Origin: an uncultured Prevotellaceae bacterium
GTDB taxonomy: Bacteria > Bacteroidota > Bacteroidia > Bacteroidales > Bacteroidaceae
Direction of reading: 5' to 3'
Length of the DNA: 64,000 nt
Assembly: GCA_902800185.1 (NCBI GenBank)
Contig: CADCDK010000004.1
Span: 1 to 64,000 of the forward strand
This document shows positions 1-8,830 of this stretch, one piece after another (position 1 is the first letter of the stretch; every line of letters starts with the position of its first letter). Under the pieces are notes generated by a model. The model ran no database searches and was not told where the DNA came from. It saw only the letters and a program-made list of their open reading frames with translations. The position numbers were made by a program, and so were the translations under genes.

Positions 1-86
1 TCGGTGCAGGTAGCGTTGTGACGAAAGATATACCCTCAAATTCCATTGCAGTGGGCAATCCTTGCAAAGTAATAAAGCACCTATGA
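1..86 (+). CDS. C-terminal end of a hexapeptide-repeat O-acetyltransferase (partial)
   Basis: The reading frame is open from base 3 to the TGA at 84-86 and gives about 27 residues, with GAGSVVTKDIP followed by AVGNPCKVIK. This is the usual end of left-handed beta-helix acetyltransferases of the maltose/galactoside acetyltransferase (LacA/Maa/NodL) type, where GNPAKVIR-like sequences follow the last coil. The start and catalytic His lie outside the window, so substrate cannot be given. Its stop overlaps the next start (ATGA), so it is probably cotranscribed with crcB. Confidence 0.7.
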   Translation, partial: GAGSVVTKDIPSNSIAVGNPCKVIKHL

Positions 87-484
87 AAGAATTACTTTTT
101 GTCTGCATCGGCAGCTTCTTTGGAGGTGGCGCACGCTATCTGGTAGGCAAAGCCGTGCAGTCGTGGGTGGCTGTCTCGTCATTCCCGGTCTTAGACCGCC
201 TACCCGTAGCCTTTCCTTGGGGAACGATGGCAGTCAATGTCATTGGCTGTTTCCTGATTGGCCTGCTTTCAGGACTGTCGCTTGGAGGACAGATTTCACC
301 CACTACGAAGCTGATATTGGTCACTGGCTTTTGTGGTGGCTTTACTACGTTCTCTACGTTTATGAACGAGAATCTGCTGTTGGACCGCGATGGAGCAATA
401 CTTTCCGCTGTGCTATATACGTTGCTCAGCCTCGCTCTTGGACTGATTGCCGTCATCATTGGTTATCAAATTGTGAAATTATGA
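83..484 (+). CDS. crcB: Fluoride channel CrcB/Fluc
   Basis: This 133-residue protein has four hydrophobic segments and is the right length for a Fluc subunit. Fluc proteins form dual-topology dimers in the inner membrane that export fluoride. Diagnostic sequence is the N-terminal GGGARY motif, WGTMAVNVIGCF around residue 50, and GFCGGFTTFSTF around residue 85, which matches the Phe-rich pore and central sodium-binding segment. I chose the ATG at 83 because it overlaps the upstream stop and begins the usual MKELLF N-terminus; an ATG at 62 would add seven residues with no family support. The stop overlaps the next ATG, so translational coupling continues downstream. No crcB fluoride riboswitch is visible, as the leader lies within the upstream gene. 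Confidence 0.92.
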   Translation: MKELLFVCIGSFFGGGARYLVGKAVQSWVAVSSFPVLDRLPVAFPWGTMAVNVIGCFLIGLLSGLSLGGQISPTTKLILVTGFCGGFTTFSTFMNENLLLDRDGAILSAVLYTLLSLALGLIAVIIGYQIVKL

Positions 485-789
485 CTCTCCCTAAGTTCAT
501 CATAACAATGGACGGTTATTTCCGCCTCGGTATGGTCAACCAGCATAAGCATCTGCTGAAGCCGGGGGACCAGTGCATCGGCGGTGGGTACTATCACTTT
601 GACTTTGTTTCCAACCGCATCCTCCTTGACAGAGAATCATACGACTTTGGCCGTCCTAAATGGCATCTACTGGAAACATTGAAGGTTCCCTCTACCTATA
701 GAGGCATGCGAATCGTCTATTCATATGATGACGGCTTCCATGATGATTTCAACGTCAGCGAAGAACTGCAAATAGAATACTATGACTGA
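481..789 (+). CDS. Small conserved-type protein of unknown function (102 aa)
   Basis: I do not recognise this family. It is a soluble, acidic protein with no signal peptide or membrane segment. It begins MTLPKFIITMDGYFRLGMV and contains a GGGYYHFD segment, then a Tyr- and Asp-rich C-terminal half (YSYDDGFHDD). It starts within the crcB stop (ATGA overlap) and its end overlaps the next gene by 8 bp, so the three genes are almost certainly one transcript. Coding is supported by the ordered overlaps and by composition like the neighbouring genes, with no homology recognised. Confidence 0.7.
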   Translation: MTLPKFIITMDGYFRLGMVNQHKHLLKPGDQCIGGGYYHFDFVSNRILLDRESYDFGRPKWHLLETLKVPSTYRGMRIVYSYDDGFHDDFNVSEELQIEYYD

Positions 790-1030
790 CTACGATTCCA
801 TCTGGCGCACACAAGACGAAATCAGAACGGTGGTGAATGCCGTTCTCGGCGAATGTATCTGGAATCTCAGCTACAGCGAGCGACGTATAGCCATTGAACT
901 GGAACTGACTGTCACCCTCGATGATGATGCTATCAGCAATCTCTGCTGCCAGTTTCCTATCTCTGCCGATTACGATGGCCTGGGCGCAAGAGGTACAAAA
1001 ATAGTGTTCGCATTGAGCGATAATATGTGA
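782..1030 (+). CDS. Small protein of unknown function (82 aa)
   Basis: An unrecognised small soluble protein, last in the run acetyltransferase-crcB-102 aa-82 aa. It starts 8 bp before the upstream stop. The N-terminal half is amphipathic (WRTQDEIRTVVNAVL), followed by a strand-rich segment with RRIAIELELTVTL. It could be a partner of the preceding protein, since the two overlap. No enzymatic motif is visible. The stop at 1028-1030 is followed at once by a promoter-like box, which fits the end of an operon. Confidence 0.6.
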   Translation: MTDYDSIWRTQDEIRTVVNAVLGECIWNLSYSERRIAIELELTVTLDDDAISNLCCQFPISADYDGLGARGTKIVFALSDNM

Positions 1031-1039
1031 ATAAAGTTG

Positions 1040-1047
1040 TAACTTTG
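1040..1047 (+). promoter_or_regulatory. Candidate -7 box TAACTTTG
   Basis: TAACTTTG fits the Bacteroidetes primary-sigma consensus TAnnTTTG. A TTG lies 24 nt upstream, slightly too far. It is the more distal of two boxes that could drive leuS. Confidence 0.4.
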
Positions 1048-1134
1048 CAAACGAGAGGGAAGAAGGAAGAGGGAAGAGTGGGACTTCACCTTAAAAATAT
1101 ATTTGCAAGCGGTGAATATATGATGAATTATTTG

Positions 1135-1142
1135 TACCTTTG
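1135..1142 (+). promoter_or_regulatory. leuS promoter, -7 box TACCTTTG
   Basis: TACCTTTG is a perfect TAnnTTTG box about 50 nt before the leuS ATG. No well-spaced TTTG is seen upstream, so the -33 element is weak. Confidence 0.6.
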
Positions 1143-1193
1143 CAGGCCGAAAAGGTTATATAATAACAACACGTACATCAAAATACCAATAAG

Positions 1194-4004
1194 ATGGAAT
1201 ACAATTTCAGAGAGATTGAAAAGAAGTGGCAACAGCGTTGGGTAGAGCAGAAAACCTATCAAGTTACCGAAGACAAAGACAAGCAGAAATTCTATGTACT
1301 CAACATGTTCCCGTATCCCAGCGGAGCGGGTTTGCATGTGGGTCACCCACTCGGCTACATCGCCAGTGACATCTATGCCCGCTTCAAGCGTCAGCAGGGA
1401 TTCAACGTGCTGAATCCCATGGGCTACGATGCCTACGGACTACCCGCCGAGCAATATGCCATACAGACAGGACAGCATCCAGCCATCACTACCGAACAGA
1501 ACATCCGTCGCTATCGGGAACAGCTCGACAAGATCGGATTTTGCTTCGACTGGGACCGTGAGGTACGCACCTGTGAACCTGGCTACTATCATTGGACACA
1601 GTGGGCCTTCCAGAAGATGTTCAACAGCTACTACGACGAGGAGCTGCAGAAGGCTCAGCCCATTGAGAAGCTCATCGAGAAATTCAAGGCTGAAGGCACA
1701 TGGCCCGCAGACGAAAAGGAGCAGGGCGAACTGCTCATGAACTATCGGATTGCCTACCTCGGCGAGACCATGGTCAACTGGTGCGCTGAGTTAGGCACTG
1801 TGCTGGCCAACGACGAGGTTGTTGATGGCGTTTCCGTGCGTGGTGGCTATCCCGTGGTACAAAAGAAGATGCGCCAGTGGTGTCTGCGCGTGTCGGCATA
1901 CGCCCAGCGTCTGCTCGACGGACTCGACAACATCGACTGGACCGACTCTCTGAAAGAGACACAACGCAACTGGATTGGACGTTCAGAAGGTACAGAGATG
2001 GAGTTCAAGGTAGCCTCTCACTCACCCCAGGGAGAGTCGGAAGAGACCTCGTTCACCATCTTCACCACTCGTGCCGACACCATCTTCGGTGTTACCTTCA
2101 TGGTATTGGCTCCTGAGAGCGAACTCGTGGCCCAGCTCACCACTCCCGAACAGAAGAAAGAAGTAGATGAATACCTGACCTACGTGAAGAAACGTACCGA
2201 GCGCGACCGCATCTCCGACCGCAAGGTGACGGGTGTCTTCTCGGGTTCTTATGCCATCAACCCGTTCACGGGCAAGGAGATACCCATCTGGATCAGCGAA
2301 TATGTATTGGCAGGCTATGGCACGGGTGCCATCATGGCGGTACCGGCTCACGACTCGCGTGACTATGCCTTTGCCAAGCACTTCAACCTGCCCATCATTC
2401 CGCTCATCGAGGGGGCTGATGTCTCCGAGGAGAGCTTCGATGCCAAGGAAGGTATCGTCATGAACTCCTCCAATGGTCACTTCTCCCTTAACGGACTCAC
2501 CGTGAAGGAAGCCATTCAGAAGACCAAGGAGTATGTGACCGAGCAAGGACTGGGACGTGTGAAGGTGAACTTCCGCCTGCGCGATGCCATCTTCTCCCGC
2601 CAGCGTTACTGGGGTGAGCCGTTCCCCGTCTATTACAAGGACAACATGCCCTACATGATTCCCGAGGAATGCCTGCCGTTGGAACTTCCCGAGGTTGACA
2701 AGTACGAACCCACAGAGACGGGTGAGCCGCCCCTTGGCCGTGCCAAGACATGGGCATGGGATGTAGTGAACAAAAAGGTGGTTGATAAATCCCTCATCGA
2801 CGAGAAGACCGTCTTCCCCCTGGAGCTTTGTACCATGCCGGGCTTTGCCGGTTCCAGTGCCTACTACCTGCGCTACATGGATCCCCACAACTCCCAGGCT
2901 CTGCTCTCCAAGGAAGCCGATGACTACTGGCAGAACGTGGACCTCTACGTTGGCGGTACCGAGCATGCCACCGGTCACCTCATCTACTCCCGCTTCTGGA
3001 ACAAGTTCCTCTTCGACCTCGGCGTCAGCTGCAAGGAAGAGCCCTTCCAGAAACTGGTCAACCAGGGAATGATTCAGGGACGTTCCAACTTCGTCTATCG
3101 TGTGAATAACCATCAGGAACTGCAGGGAATGCAAGGAGTGCAGGACAACACCCCTGTCTTTGTCTCCTATAACCTGATGAAGCAGTACAAGGATGTCACC
3201 CCCATCCACGTTGACGTGAACATCGTCAAGAACGATATTCTCGATACCGAGGCATTCAAGGCATGGCGTCCGGAGTACAACAATGCCGAGTTTATTCTTG
3301 AAGACGGGAAATACATCTGTGGATGGGCCATTGAAAAGATGTCCAAGTCCATGTTCAACGTTGTCAATCCCGATATGATTGTAGAACGCTACGGTGCCGA
3401 CACCCTGCGCCTCTACGAGATGTTCCTCGGACCCGTGGAGCAGTCCAAGCCTTGGGACACCAACGGCATCGACGGCTGCCACCGCTTCCTGAAGAAGTTC
3501 TGGAACCTTGTGCAGGGAGCACAGGGAACGCAGGACAACACACAGAGCATGAAGAGCCTGCACAAGCTCATCAAGAAGGTGACGGGTGACATTCAGCAGT
3601 TCTCTTATAACACCGCCATCTCTGCCTTCATGATCTGTGTCAACGAGCTCTCACAGCAGAAGTGTACCGACCGTGAGATTCTGAAGACACTGGTGGTGCT
3701 CATTGCCCCGTTTGCTCCCCATATCGCCGAAGAGCTTTGGGAGATGCTGGGCGGAGAGGGCAGCGTCTGCGATGCACAGTGGCCCACATGGAATGAGGAG
3801 TATCTGGTGGAGAACAACGTGAAGTTGGGTATCGCCTTCAATGGCAAGACCCGCTTCGAGATGGAGTTCCCCGCCGATGCCGACAATGCCACCATCGAAC
3901 AGACCGTGCGCCAGGATGAGCGCTCTGCCAAGTACATCGCTGACAAGCAAATCATGAAAGTCATCATCGTTCCCAAGCGCATGGTGAACGTCGTTTGCAA
4001 GTAA
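1194..4004 (+). CDS. leuS: Leucyl-tRNA synthetase
   Basis: A class I aminoacyl-tRNA synthetase (936 aa) that charges tRNA-Leu. The HIGH-type motif is in [17 protein letters not shown] (about residues 40-56) and the KMSKS loop is [14 protein letters not shown] (about 716-729). The CP1 editing domain lies between ([29 protein letters not shown]), and the C-terminal half is the helical anticodon-binding domain. Length is normal for Bacteroidetes LeuRS. Two related 30-bp repeats sit in frame at 3122-3151 and 3512-3541 and encode QG-x-QG-x-QDNT in both places; they lie in loops outside the catalytic motifs. The gene follows its own promoter box and is followed after 18 bp by a YitT-type gene. Confidence 0.98.
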   Translation: MEYNFREIEKKWQQRWVEQKTYQVTEDKDKQKFYVLNMFPYPSGAGLHVGHPLGYIASDIYARFKRQQGFNVLNPMGYDAYGLPAEQYAIQTGQHPAITTEQNIRRYREQLDKIGFCFDWDREVRTCEPGYYHWTQWAFQKMFNSYYDEELQKAQPIEKLIEKFKAEGTWPADEKEQGELLMNYRIAYLGETMVNWCAELGTVLANDEVVDGVSVRGGYPVVQKKMRQWCLRVSAYAQRLLDGLDNIDWTDSLKETQRNWIGRSEGTEMEFKVASHSPQGESEETSFTIFTTRADTIFGVTFMVLAPESELVAQLTTPEQKKEVDEYLTYVKKRTERDRISDRKVTGVFSGSYAINPFTGKEIPIWISEYVLAGYGTGAIMAVPAHDSRDYAFAKHFNLPIIPLIEGADVSEESFDAKEGIVMNSSNGHFSLNGLTVKEAIQKTKEYVTEQGLGRVKVNFRLRDAIFSRQRYWGEPFPVYYKDNMPYMIPEECLPLELPEVDKYEPTETGEPPLGRAKTWAWDVVNKKVVDKSLIDEKTVFPLELCTMPGFAGSSAYYLRYMDPHNSQALLSKEADDYWQNVDLYVGGTEHATGHLIYSRFWNKFLFDLGVSCKEEPFQKLVNQGMIQGRSNFVYRVNNHQELQGMQGVQDNTPVFVSYNLMKQYKDVTPIHVDVNIVKNDILDTEAFKAWRPEYNNAEFILEDGKYICGWAIEKMSKSMFNVVNPDMIVERYGADTLRLYEMFLGPVEQSKPWDTNGIDGCHRFLKKFWNLVQGAQGTQDNTQSMKSLHKLIKKVTGDIQQFSYNTAISAFMICVNELSQQKCTDREILKTLVVLIAPFAPHIAEELWEMLGGEGSVCDAQWPTWNEEYLVENNVKLGIAFNGKTRFEMEFPADADNATIEQTVRQDERSAKYIADKQIMKVIIVPKRMVNVVCK
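3122..3151 (+). repeat. In-frame repeat copy 1 within leuS
   Basis: This 30-bp stretch is 24/30 identical to 3512-3541. It is built of about 9-nt units starting CAGGGA and ends CAGGACAACAC. It encodes [11 protein letters not shown] at about residues 643-653. Confidence 0.75.
3512..3541 (+). repeat. In-frame repeat copy 2 within leuS
   Basis: The partner of 3122-3151, in the same reading frame. It encodes [11 protein letters not shown] at about residues 773-783, at the junction with the anticodon-binding domain. Confidence 0.75.
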
Positions 4005-4022
4005 TCTTCAATTTTTGAAAGT

Positions 4023-4943
4023 ATGTCTATAGACCATAGAATCATCTGGAATGAGTTCAAGGATTATTTCTTCATAACCCTTGGACTCGTTCTATATACC
4101 ATCGGTTTCACCGTCTTCCTCCTTCCCTACAAGATTGTAACGGGCGGTGTGACCGGTGTATCCGCCATCATCTTCTATGCCACTGGGTTCCCCATTGAGA
4201 ACAGCTACCTGTTCATCAACGTCGCCCTCCTCATCGTCGCATTGAAGATACTTGGCTTCAAGTTCATGATGAAGACCATCTATGCCATCTTTGCCCTCTA
4301 CCTCTTCCTGATGTTGGGTCAGTCGCTCATGCCTTCCACCCCCGAAGGACTGCCCATCAAGATCTTAGGCGAGGGACAGGCATTCATGTCGCTCATCATC
4401 GGTTGCGGCTTTACCGGCACCTCCTTGGCGATTGTCTTTCTCAACAACGGTTCCACAGGTGGCACCGACATCATTGCCGCCTGCGTGAACAAATACTATA
4501 ACTTCTCACTCGGCCAGGTGCTCATTATTGTCGATCTCTGCATCATCGGCAGCTGTCTGTTTATTCCCGAATTCGGTGATGGCATCCAGCGTGCCCACAA
4601 AGTGGTATTCGGCCTCTGTACCATGGCTGTGGAGAACTTCATACTCGACTACATCATGAACGCCCGCCGAGAATCCGTTCAGTTCCTCATCTTTTCACAG
4701 AAGTGGCAGGAGATTGCCTACGCCATCGGAACCCAGATGGAACACGGTGTCACCATTCTCGATGCCCACGGATGGTACACGGGACAGGACAGGAAGGTGC
4801 TTTGTATCCTTGCCAAGAAGCGCGAGAGCGTTGCCATGTTCCGACTGATCAAGATGATAGACCCCAATGCCTTTGTCAGCCAAAGCTCCGTTATCGGTGT
4901 CTATGGCGAAGGATTCGAGGAAATAACCGTGAAGAAAGGATGA
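4023..4943 (+). CDS. YitT/DUF2179-type membrane protein
   Basis: This 306-residue protein has about five to six N-terminal hydrophobic helices (from [20 protein letters not shown]) and a soluble C-terminal domain of about 85 residues. The features [12 protein letters not shown] near residue 40 and [12 protein letters not shown] near residue 140 are hallmarks of YitT proteins, and the C-terminal [18 protein letters not shown] region is the DUF2179 domain. Function in this family is not established. The gene follows leuS by 18 bp and overlaps rdgB by the ATGA arrangement, so leuS-yitT-rdgB is probably one operon. Confidence 0.9.
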   Translation: MSIDHRIIWNEFKDYFFITLGLVLYTIGFTVFLLPYKIVTGGVTGVSAIIFYATGFPIENSYLFINVALLIVALKILGFKFMMKTIYAIFALYLFLMLGQSLMPSTPEGLPIKILGEGQAFMSLIIGCGFTGTSLAIVFLNNGSTGGTDIIAACVNKYYNFSLGQVLIIVDLCIIGSCLFIPEFGDGIQRAHKVVFGLCTMAVENFILDYIMNARRESVQFLIFSQKWQEIAYAIGTQMEHGVTILDAHGWYTGQDRKVLCILAKKRESVAMFRLIKMIDPNAFVSQSSVIGVYGEGFEEITVKKG

Positions 4944-5578
4944 AAAAGATTGTCTTTGCCACCAACAATGCCCATAAGCTCGAGGAGATTCGTGCCATCC
5001 TCGGACAACAGTTCGAAGTGCTCTCCCTGAATGACATCGGCTGTCACGACGACATTCCCGAAGATTTCGACACGCTCGAAGAGAACTCCCGACAAAAAGC
5101 TGAGTATATATATAATAAATATGGTATCAGCTGCTTTGCCGACGACACTGGCTTGGAGGTCGATGCGCTGAACGGAGAACCAGGCGTACACAGTGCCCGC
5201 TATGCCGAGGGCACCGATCACAACAGCGAGGCCAACATGCAGAAGCTGCTACGGAAACTCGGCGACAACCCCAACCGCAGTGCCCGCTTCCGAACGGTCA
5301 TCACCCTCATAGAGACGAATCCACAAGAAGTTCAAGACGATACCAAAGGTAATCACACCTATAACTTATTACCTATTACCTATAACCTCTTTGAAGGCAT
5401 CGTCGAGGGTCGCATTGCCTATGAGAAAAGTGGAGCAGGGGGCTTCGGCTACGACCCCATCTTTATTCCCGACGACTACGACAAGTCTTTTGCTGAACTC
5501 GGCAACGACGTCAAGAACACTATCTCCCACCGAGCTCGCGCCGTTCAGAAACTTGCCGACTATCTATGCCGCAAATAA
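4940..5578 (+). CDS. rdgB: XTP/dITP pyrophosphatase, RdgB/HAM1 family
   Basis: Hydrolyses non-canonical purine nucleoside triphosphates (ITP, XTP) to monophosphates to clean the nucleotide pool. Visible family motifs are the N-terminal [12 protein letters not shown] (nucleotide-binding SxNxxK type), [29 protein letters not shown] sequence around residue 68, [11 protein letters not shown] around residue 167 and [10 protein letters not shown] near the C-terminus. At 212 aa it is about 15-20 residues longer than usual. The excess is in the loop after [10 protein letters not shown] and before [10 protein letters not shown], where the DNA carries an 18-bp dispersed repeat translated as LLPITYN. 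The start at 4940 overlaps the preceding stop. A strong hairpin terminator follows directly. Confidence 0.95.
   Translation: MKKIVFATNNAHKLEEIRAILGQQFEVLSLNDIGCHDDIPEDFDTLEENSRQKAEYIYNKYGISCFADDTGLEVDALNGEPGVHSARYAEGTDHNSEANMQKLLRKLGDNPNRSARFRTVITLIETNPQEVQDDTKGNHTYNLLPITYNLFEGIVEGRIAYEKSGAGGFGYDPIFIPDDYDKSFAELGNDVKNTISHRARAVQKLADYLCRK
5369..5386 (+). repeat. Dispersed 18-bp repeat inside rdgB
   Basis: TTACCTATTACCTATAAC here is identical to 56398-56415, which is intergenic. A partial unit (CCTATAACTTATTACC) precedes it. Inside rdgB it is translated in frame as part of a non-conserved loop. Confidence 0.8.
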
Positions 5579-5580
5579 AA

Positions 5581-5605
5581 AATAGGAGCTTTCAAGGCTC
5601 CTATT
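5581..5605. terminator. Bidirectional hairpin terminator between rdgB and the 271-aa gene
   Basis: AATAGGAGC (5581-5589) pairs perfectly with GCTCCTATT (5597-5605) across a 7-nt loop. A-runs flank the left side and T-runs the right, so it can stop transcription from both convergent genes. Confidence 0.85.
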
Positions 5606-5607
5606 TT

Positions 5608-6423
5608 TTATTTCAAAAGTAACTTTCCAGCAATCTTGGCCAATGGAATGGTTCCATCGGTCACACGCTCAATAATCAACCAGTCCGTGCGATAGTCCAT
5701 TTTTTCCTCTATAGCGACAACATCTTTTGATAGCCACTTCACTAAATGAGTCTTATTGCCAACCTTATACGACTTTTTTCCATTGAATTCTATTTTGTCA
5801 ACTAATCCTTTATTTGCCGCTATCATCGTGCTATATTTTGGAGCATAGACAATGAAACAGTCCACGTACTTACTGGTGGGATATTGCTCGAATAAGTTTC
5901 GGAGTTCTTTTTTGACATTGCGGAGTTCATCCATCATTCCAATGATTCGCCAAGTACCTGTTAATGGGTTATGGTTATCCACCTCTGACTTTCCGGTAAT
6001 CGCATCAAAAAAATACTTACTCAATTCAGTATAATGTCCCGATTCATACTTTTCTATACACCAGTCGTTGTGAGGAAAATGTATGTGATGCTCGTAAGTA
6101 CTCCACCATTTCTCCTTGAACTGCTTCTCATCACTGTCATAGACCAATATACTCTTGTCATCTTCCGACTTGGGTTGTTCTCCCGTATAGTTGAATACTT
6201 GATGGTCATTGTTGATGATGGTGAAATGTGAACCTTGTTCTGTAACCATCAGTGTGACACTGTCTGTACATATTTTGTACTGTTCGTAAGGAGCTTTAAT
6301 TTCACCCATCTTACCCGTGAGGGTAATCATTTTGTAGATACCTCGTGGGTTCTCTGTTTGTGCATTCATCACTAATGGAAACGCAATGAATACTGCTGTT
6401 AGCATTTGAATTGTTTTGTTCAT
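5608..6423 (-). CDS. Exported protein of unknown function (271 aa)
   Basis: The N-terminus MNKTIQMLTAVFIAFPLVMNAQ is a clear Sec signal peptide with cleavage after NAQ, so the mature protein is periplasmic or surface-located. The rest is strand-rich with a central NPLTGTWRIIGMMDE segment around residue 155, which resembles the start of a lipocalin-like or DUF4488-type beta-barrel repeat. A similar start, NPRGIYKMITLTG, is at the mature N-terminus, so there may be two related beta domains. That domain reading is inference. It has its own promoter and ends at a terminator shared with rdgB, so it is monocistronic. Confidence 0.8.
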   Translation of the reverse strand: MNKTIQMLTAVFIAFPLVMNAQTENPRGIYKMITLTGKMGEIKAPYEQYKICTDSVTLMVTEQGSHFTIINNDHQVFNYTGEQPKSEDDKSILVYDSDEKQFKEKWWSTYEHHIHFPHNDWCIEKYESGHYTELSKYFFDAITGKSEVDNHNPLTGTWRIIGMMDELRNVKKELRNLFEQYPTSKYVDCFIVYAPKYSTMIAANKGLVDKIEFNGKKSYKVGNKTHLVKWLSKDVVAIEEKMDYRTDWLIIERVTDGTIPLAKIAGKLLLK

Positions 6424-6447
6424 TGTAGTTTTAGTTTGAAAGTTTTA

Positions 6448-6478
6448 CAAAGGTATGGGTTATTTTTGAAACAAACAA
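6448..6478 (-). promoter_or_regulatory. Promoter of the 271-aa exported gene
   Basis: On the minus strand, TTG (6476-6478) is followed by 20 nt and then TACCTTTG (6448-6455), a good match to the Bacteroidetes consensus, 24 nt before the ATG. Confidence 0.7.
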
Positions 6479-6479
6479 T

Positions 6480-6862
6480 TTTTCTTATAAAATTCTGTGG
6501 AAAAACCTGTTCATAACCCTGTGGAAAACTACGGAATAATGAACAGGAATAGAACGGGTGTCAGCAAGATGGTTCATATAAAACAGTTTTTTACTGTCTT
6601 TTTCATAAGATTTACACAAATAAATAACAGAAAAAGATATAAACTTATTAATTTTGCACCGAAAAAGGGAATGGTGCATAAACGGGTTATCTCGCTGACA
6701 GTCAATAGAAAGATTTCAACAAGGGATATGAATATCGACGGTCTGAATGTGGAAACTGATATATGCAAATATTCGGTCAGAAAGTTTTCAACTTATCAAC
6801 CGAACATCATCATCTTCTTTTCTTTTTTTCAAAAATAAAAATAAACATATAATATAAATGTT
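6480..6862. other. Non-coding AT-rich region with DnaA-box-like motifs
   Basis: This 380-bp gap holds TGTGGAAAA at 6496-6504 and 6520-6528 and TGTGGAAAC at 6748-6756, each one or two mismatches from the DnaA box TGTGGATAA. A perfect 9-bp inverted repeat, CCTGTTCAT (6506-6514) and ATGAACAGG (6539-6547), encloses the second. AT-rich runs and TTATCAAC-type motifs follow. It could be a replication-related region or a long regulatory leader for nadA. An open frame at 6497-6838 is not convincing as a gene. Confidence 0.3.
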
Positions 6863-7837
6863 ATGTTGAAATCTGAGAAATGTGAAGCTGGGAACGGGAA
6901 GTGTGAATTGGCAAAAGCCATTCGTCAGATGTGTGAGGAAAAGAATGCCGTTATCATGGCTCATTACTATACGGTAGGTGAGGTGCAGGATGTGGCCGAC
7001 TTCATAGGTGACTCATTAGCGCTGGCTCGTAAGGCTGCAGAGACCGATGCGAAGATCATCGTGATGTGCGGTGTTCATTTCATGGCTGAGACGTGTAAGA
7101 TTCTCTCTCCTGACAAACTGGTGCTGGTTCCAGATCTCTCTGCAGGCTGTTCATTGGCTGACTCCTGTAAGGCAGAGGACTTGGCGAAGTTCAAGGCTGA
7201 GCATCCTGGATATCAGGTTGTGAGCTATGTCAACACCACCGCTGCTGTGAAGGCATTGACGGATGTGGTCGTGACCAGTGGCAACGCCAAGAAGATTATT
7301 GACTCTTTCCCACAGGATGCGAAGATCATCTTCGGGCCCGACTACAACTTAGGTTCCTATATCAATTCAGTGACGGGTCGCGATATGCTGTTATGGAACG
7401 GCGGTTGTCACGTGCATGAACGTTTCTCGGTGGAGGAGATAGCAAAACTGAAGCAAGAGCATCCCTCGGCTTTGGTGATGGCGCATTTGGAGTGCAAAGG
7501 TCCCGTATTGGCGATGGCTGACGTGGTAGGTTCTACGGCTGTCATGCTGAAGTATGCACAGGAGCATCCAGAGCAGCGTGAGTTCATCGTGGCAACGGAG
7601 TCGGGTATCCTGCATGAGATGCAACGCACCTGTCCTGACACGATGTTCTATCCCGTTCCACCTGCCGTGAGTGAGGGTGGTGTTGGCTGTCATTGCAATG
7701 AGTGCGAATATATGAAGCTGAACACGCTGCAGAAAATATATGATTGTCTGAAGAACGAGTCGCCCAGTGTGGATGTGGACGAAGACGTAGCCCGCAAGGC
7801 AGTGAAGTCTATTCATCGGATGTTGGAACTGAGTTAA
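6863..7837 (+). CDS. nadA: Quinolinate synthase A
   Basis: Condenses iminoaspartate (from NadB) with dihydroxyacetone phosphate to make quinolinate in NAD biosynthesis, using a 4Fe-4S cluster. The 324-aa length and the motifs VIMAHYYTVGEVQDVADFIGDSL, DLSAGCSLADSC, FGPDYNLGSY, HLECKGPV and CHCNECEYMKLN are diagnostic; the three cluster cysteines are expected in the SAGCS, ECKG and CNEC segments. No nadB or nadC is adjacent. The upstream gap has no clear promoter box. The coding strand here is G-rich, unlike the C-rich leuS-rdgB block to the left. Confidence 0.97.
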   Translation: MLKSEKCEAGNGKCELAKAIRQMCEEKNAVIMAHYYTVGEVQDVADFIGDSLALARKAAETDAKIIVMCGVHFMAETCKILSPDKLVLVPDLSAGCSLADSCKAEDLAKFKAEHPGYQVVSYVNTTAAVKALTDVVVTSGNAKKIIDSFPQDAKIIFGPDYNLGSYINSVTGRDMLLWNGGCHVHERFSVEEIAKLKQEHPSALVMAHLECKGPVLAMADVVGSTAVMLKYAQEHPEQREFIVATESGILHEMQRTCPDTMFYPVPPAVSEGGVGCHCNECEYMKLNTLQKIYDCLKNESPSVDVDEDVARKAVKSIHRMLELS

Positions 7838-7843
7838 GGAGCG

Positions 7844-8830
7844 GTGAATAGGATTGCGTGGTTGTCGGTTTTACGGGGACTGAACATCGCATTGATTGTG
7901 ATGTTTCATGTGCAGCTCGTTGACTTTTCTACGGGAATGAACCATCCCTTTTGTGAGATGATTTCCTCGCCGTTCACCCCGTTGCGCGTACCTCTCTTCA
8001 TATTTATTTCCGGTGGTCTGCTGTATTTGAGCAGAATCCAGAAAGGGTGGTCGGTAGGCAGGCTGTATCTCGACAAGGCGCAGCGCATCCTGATTCCATT
8101 TGTTTTCTTTGTGACGTTCTACTACGTCTTCAAGCTGTCATTGGGAGCATTTGTCAAGACACCCATCCATGCGTCCGTTACGGACTACTTGGAGTCGTTT
8201 GTGGTGTTCGAGGGGCACGCTTCCGCTCCGCTGTGGTTTCTTGCCACACTGACTGTGCTCATGATGCTCTATCCTCTTTTTCAGTGGCTATGTGAAAAGA
8301 GTTGGCAAATGATGGTATTCTTCCTATTGAGTGGTGCTTTCTATTTTGCAGACTTTTCATCATTGGTAGAACGGAATTACTTTTATCTTTTCAAGCTGAA
8401 CCGCTACTTGGTGTTTTTCTTTGTGGGGATATTCTTTTTCAAGTATCAGATTCATCAGTATCTGGATCGTATCGTTGTCTTTCTCTTCTTAGTGATGTGC
8501 TACGCTCTTTCCTACTGGCAGGATGTTCCCTTGCTAACACCACTGTTGGGCATTCTGATGATGTGTTCCGGCTGTCTGCTTGTGGCGCGTCGGCTGCCTG
8601 GCCTGTTCAGTAGTTTCAGTGAGTATATCTTCCAAATCTACTTGATGTCGATGATTTTTCAGGCGTTTGTAGAACTGATTCTTTGGAAGCGATTGTTCTA
8701 CAACGAAACGCTCTTTCCTCTTTTCTATATTCTCAACGTGGCGGCAGGAATCTTCTTGCCTGTCTTGGTGGCCAAGGTGATGGAACGTTGTCCCTGGCGC
8801 TGGCTCCGGCTATGCTTTGGTTTGAAATGA
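7844..8830 (+). CDS. Acyltransferase-3 family membrane protein
   Basis: A 328-aa integral membrane protein with about ten hydrophobic helices. The start (RIAWLSVLRGLNIALIVMFHVQL) places an Arg and a His in the first helix as in OafA/NolL/WecH-type O-acetyltransferases, which modify surface sugars, and RVPLFIFISGGLLY is the second family motif. It starts at a GTG with AAGGA five nt upstream, only 6 nt after nadA, so it is probably cotranscribed with nadA. Its 3' end overlaps the convergent acyltransferase gene by 21 bp. The substrate cannot be read from sequence. Confidence 0.85.
   Translation: MNRIAWLSVLRGLNIALIVMFHVQLVDFSTGMNHPFCEMISSPFTPLRVPLFIFISGGLLYLSRIQKGWSVGRLYLDKAQRILIPFVFFVTFYYVFKLSLGAFVKTPIHASVTDYLESFVVFEGHASAPLWFLATLTVLMMLYPLFQWLCEKSWQMMVFFLLSGAFYFADFSSLVERNYFYLFKLNRYLVFFFVGIFFFKYQIHQYLDRIVVFLFLVMCYALSYWQDVPLLTPLLGILMMCSGCLLVARRLPGLFSSFSEYIFQIYLMSMIFQAFVELILWKRLFYNETLFPLFYILNVAAGIFLPVLVAKVMERCPWRWLRLCFGLK

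Noticed and set aside
2022..3563. 513-codon frame antisense to leuS
   Set aside because: It lies wholly opposite a certain gene; its His/Val/Gly-rich sequence is the mirror of biased codon use in leuS and has no domain.
6497..6838. 113-codon open frame between the exported gene and nadA
   Set aside because: Composition is that of AT-rich non-coding DNA (runs of Phe, Lys, Ile, Asn), it crosses the inverted repeat and DnaA-like motifs, and it resembles no protein family.
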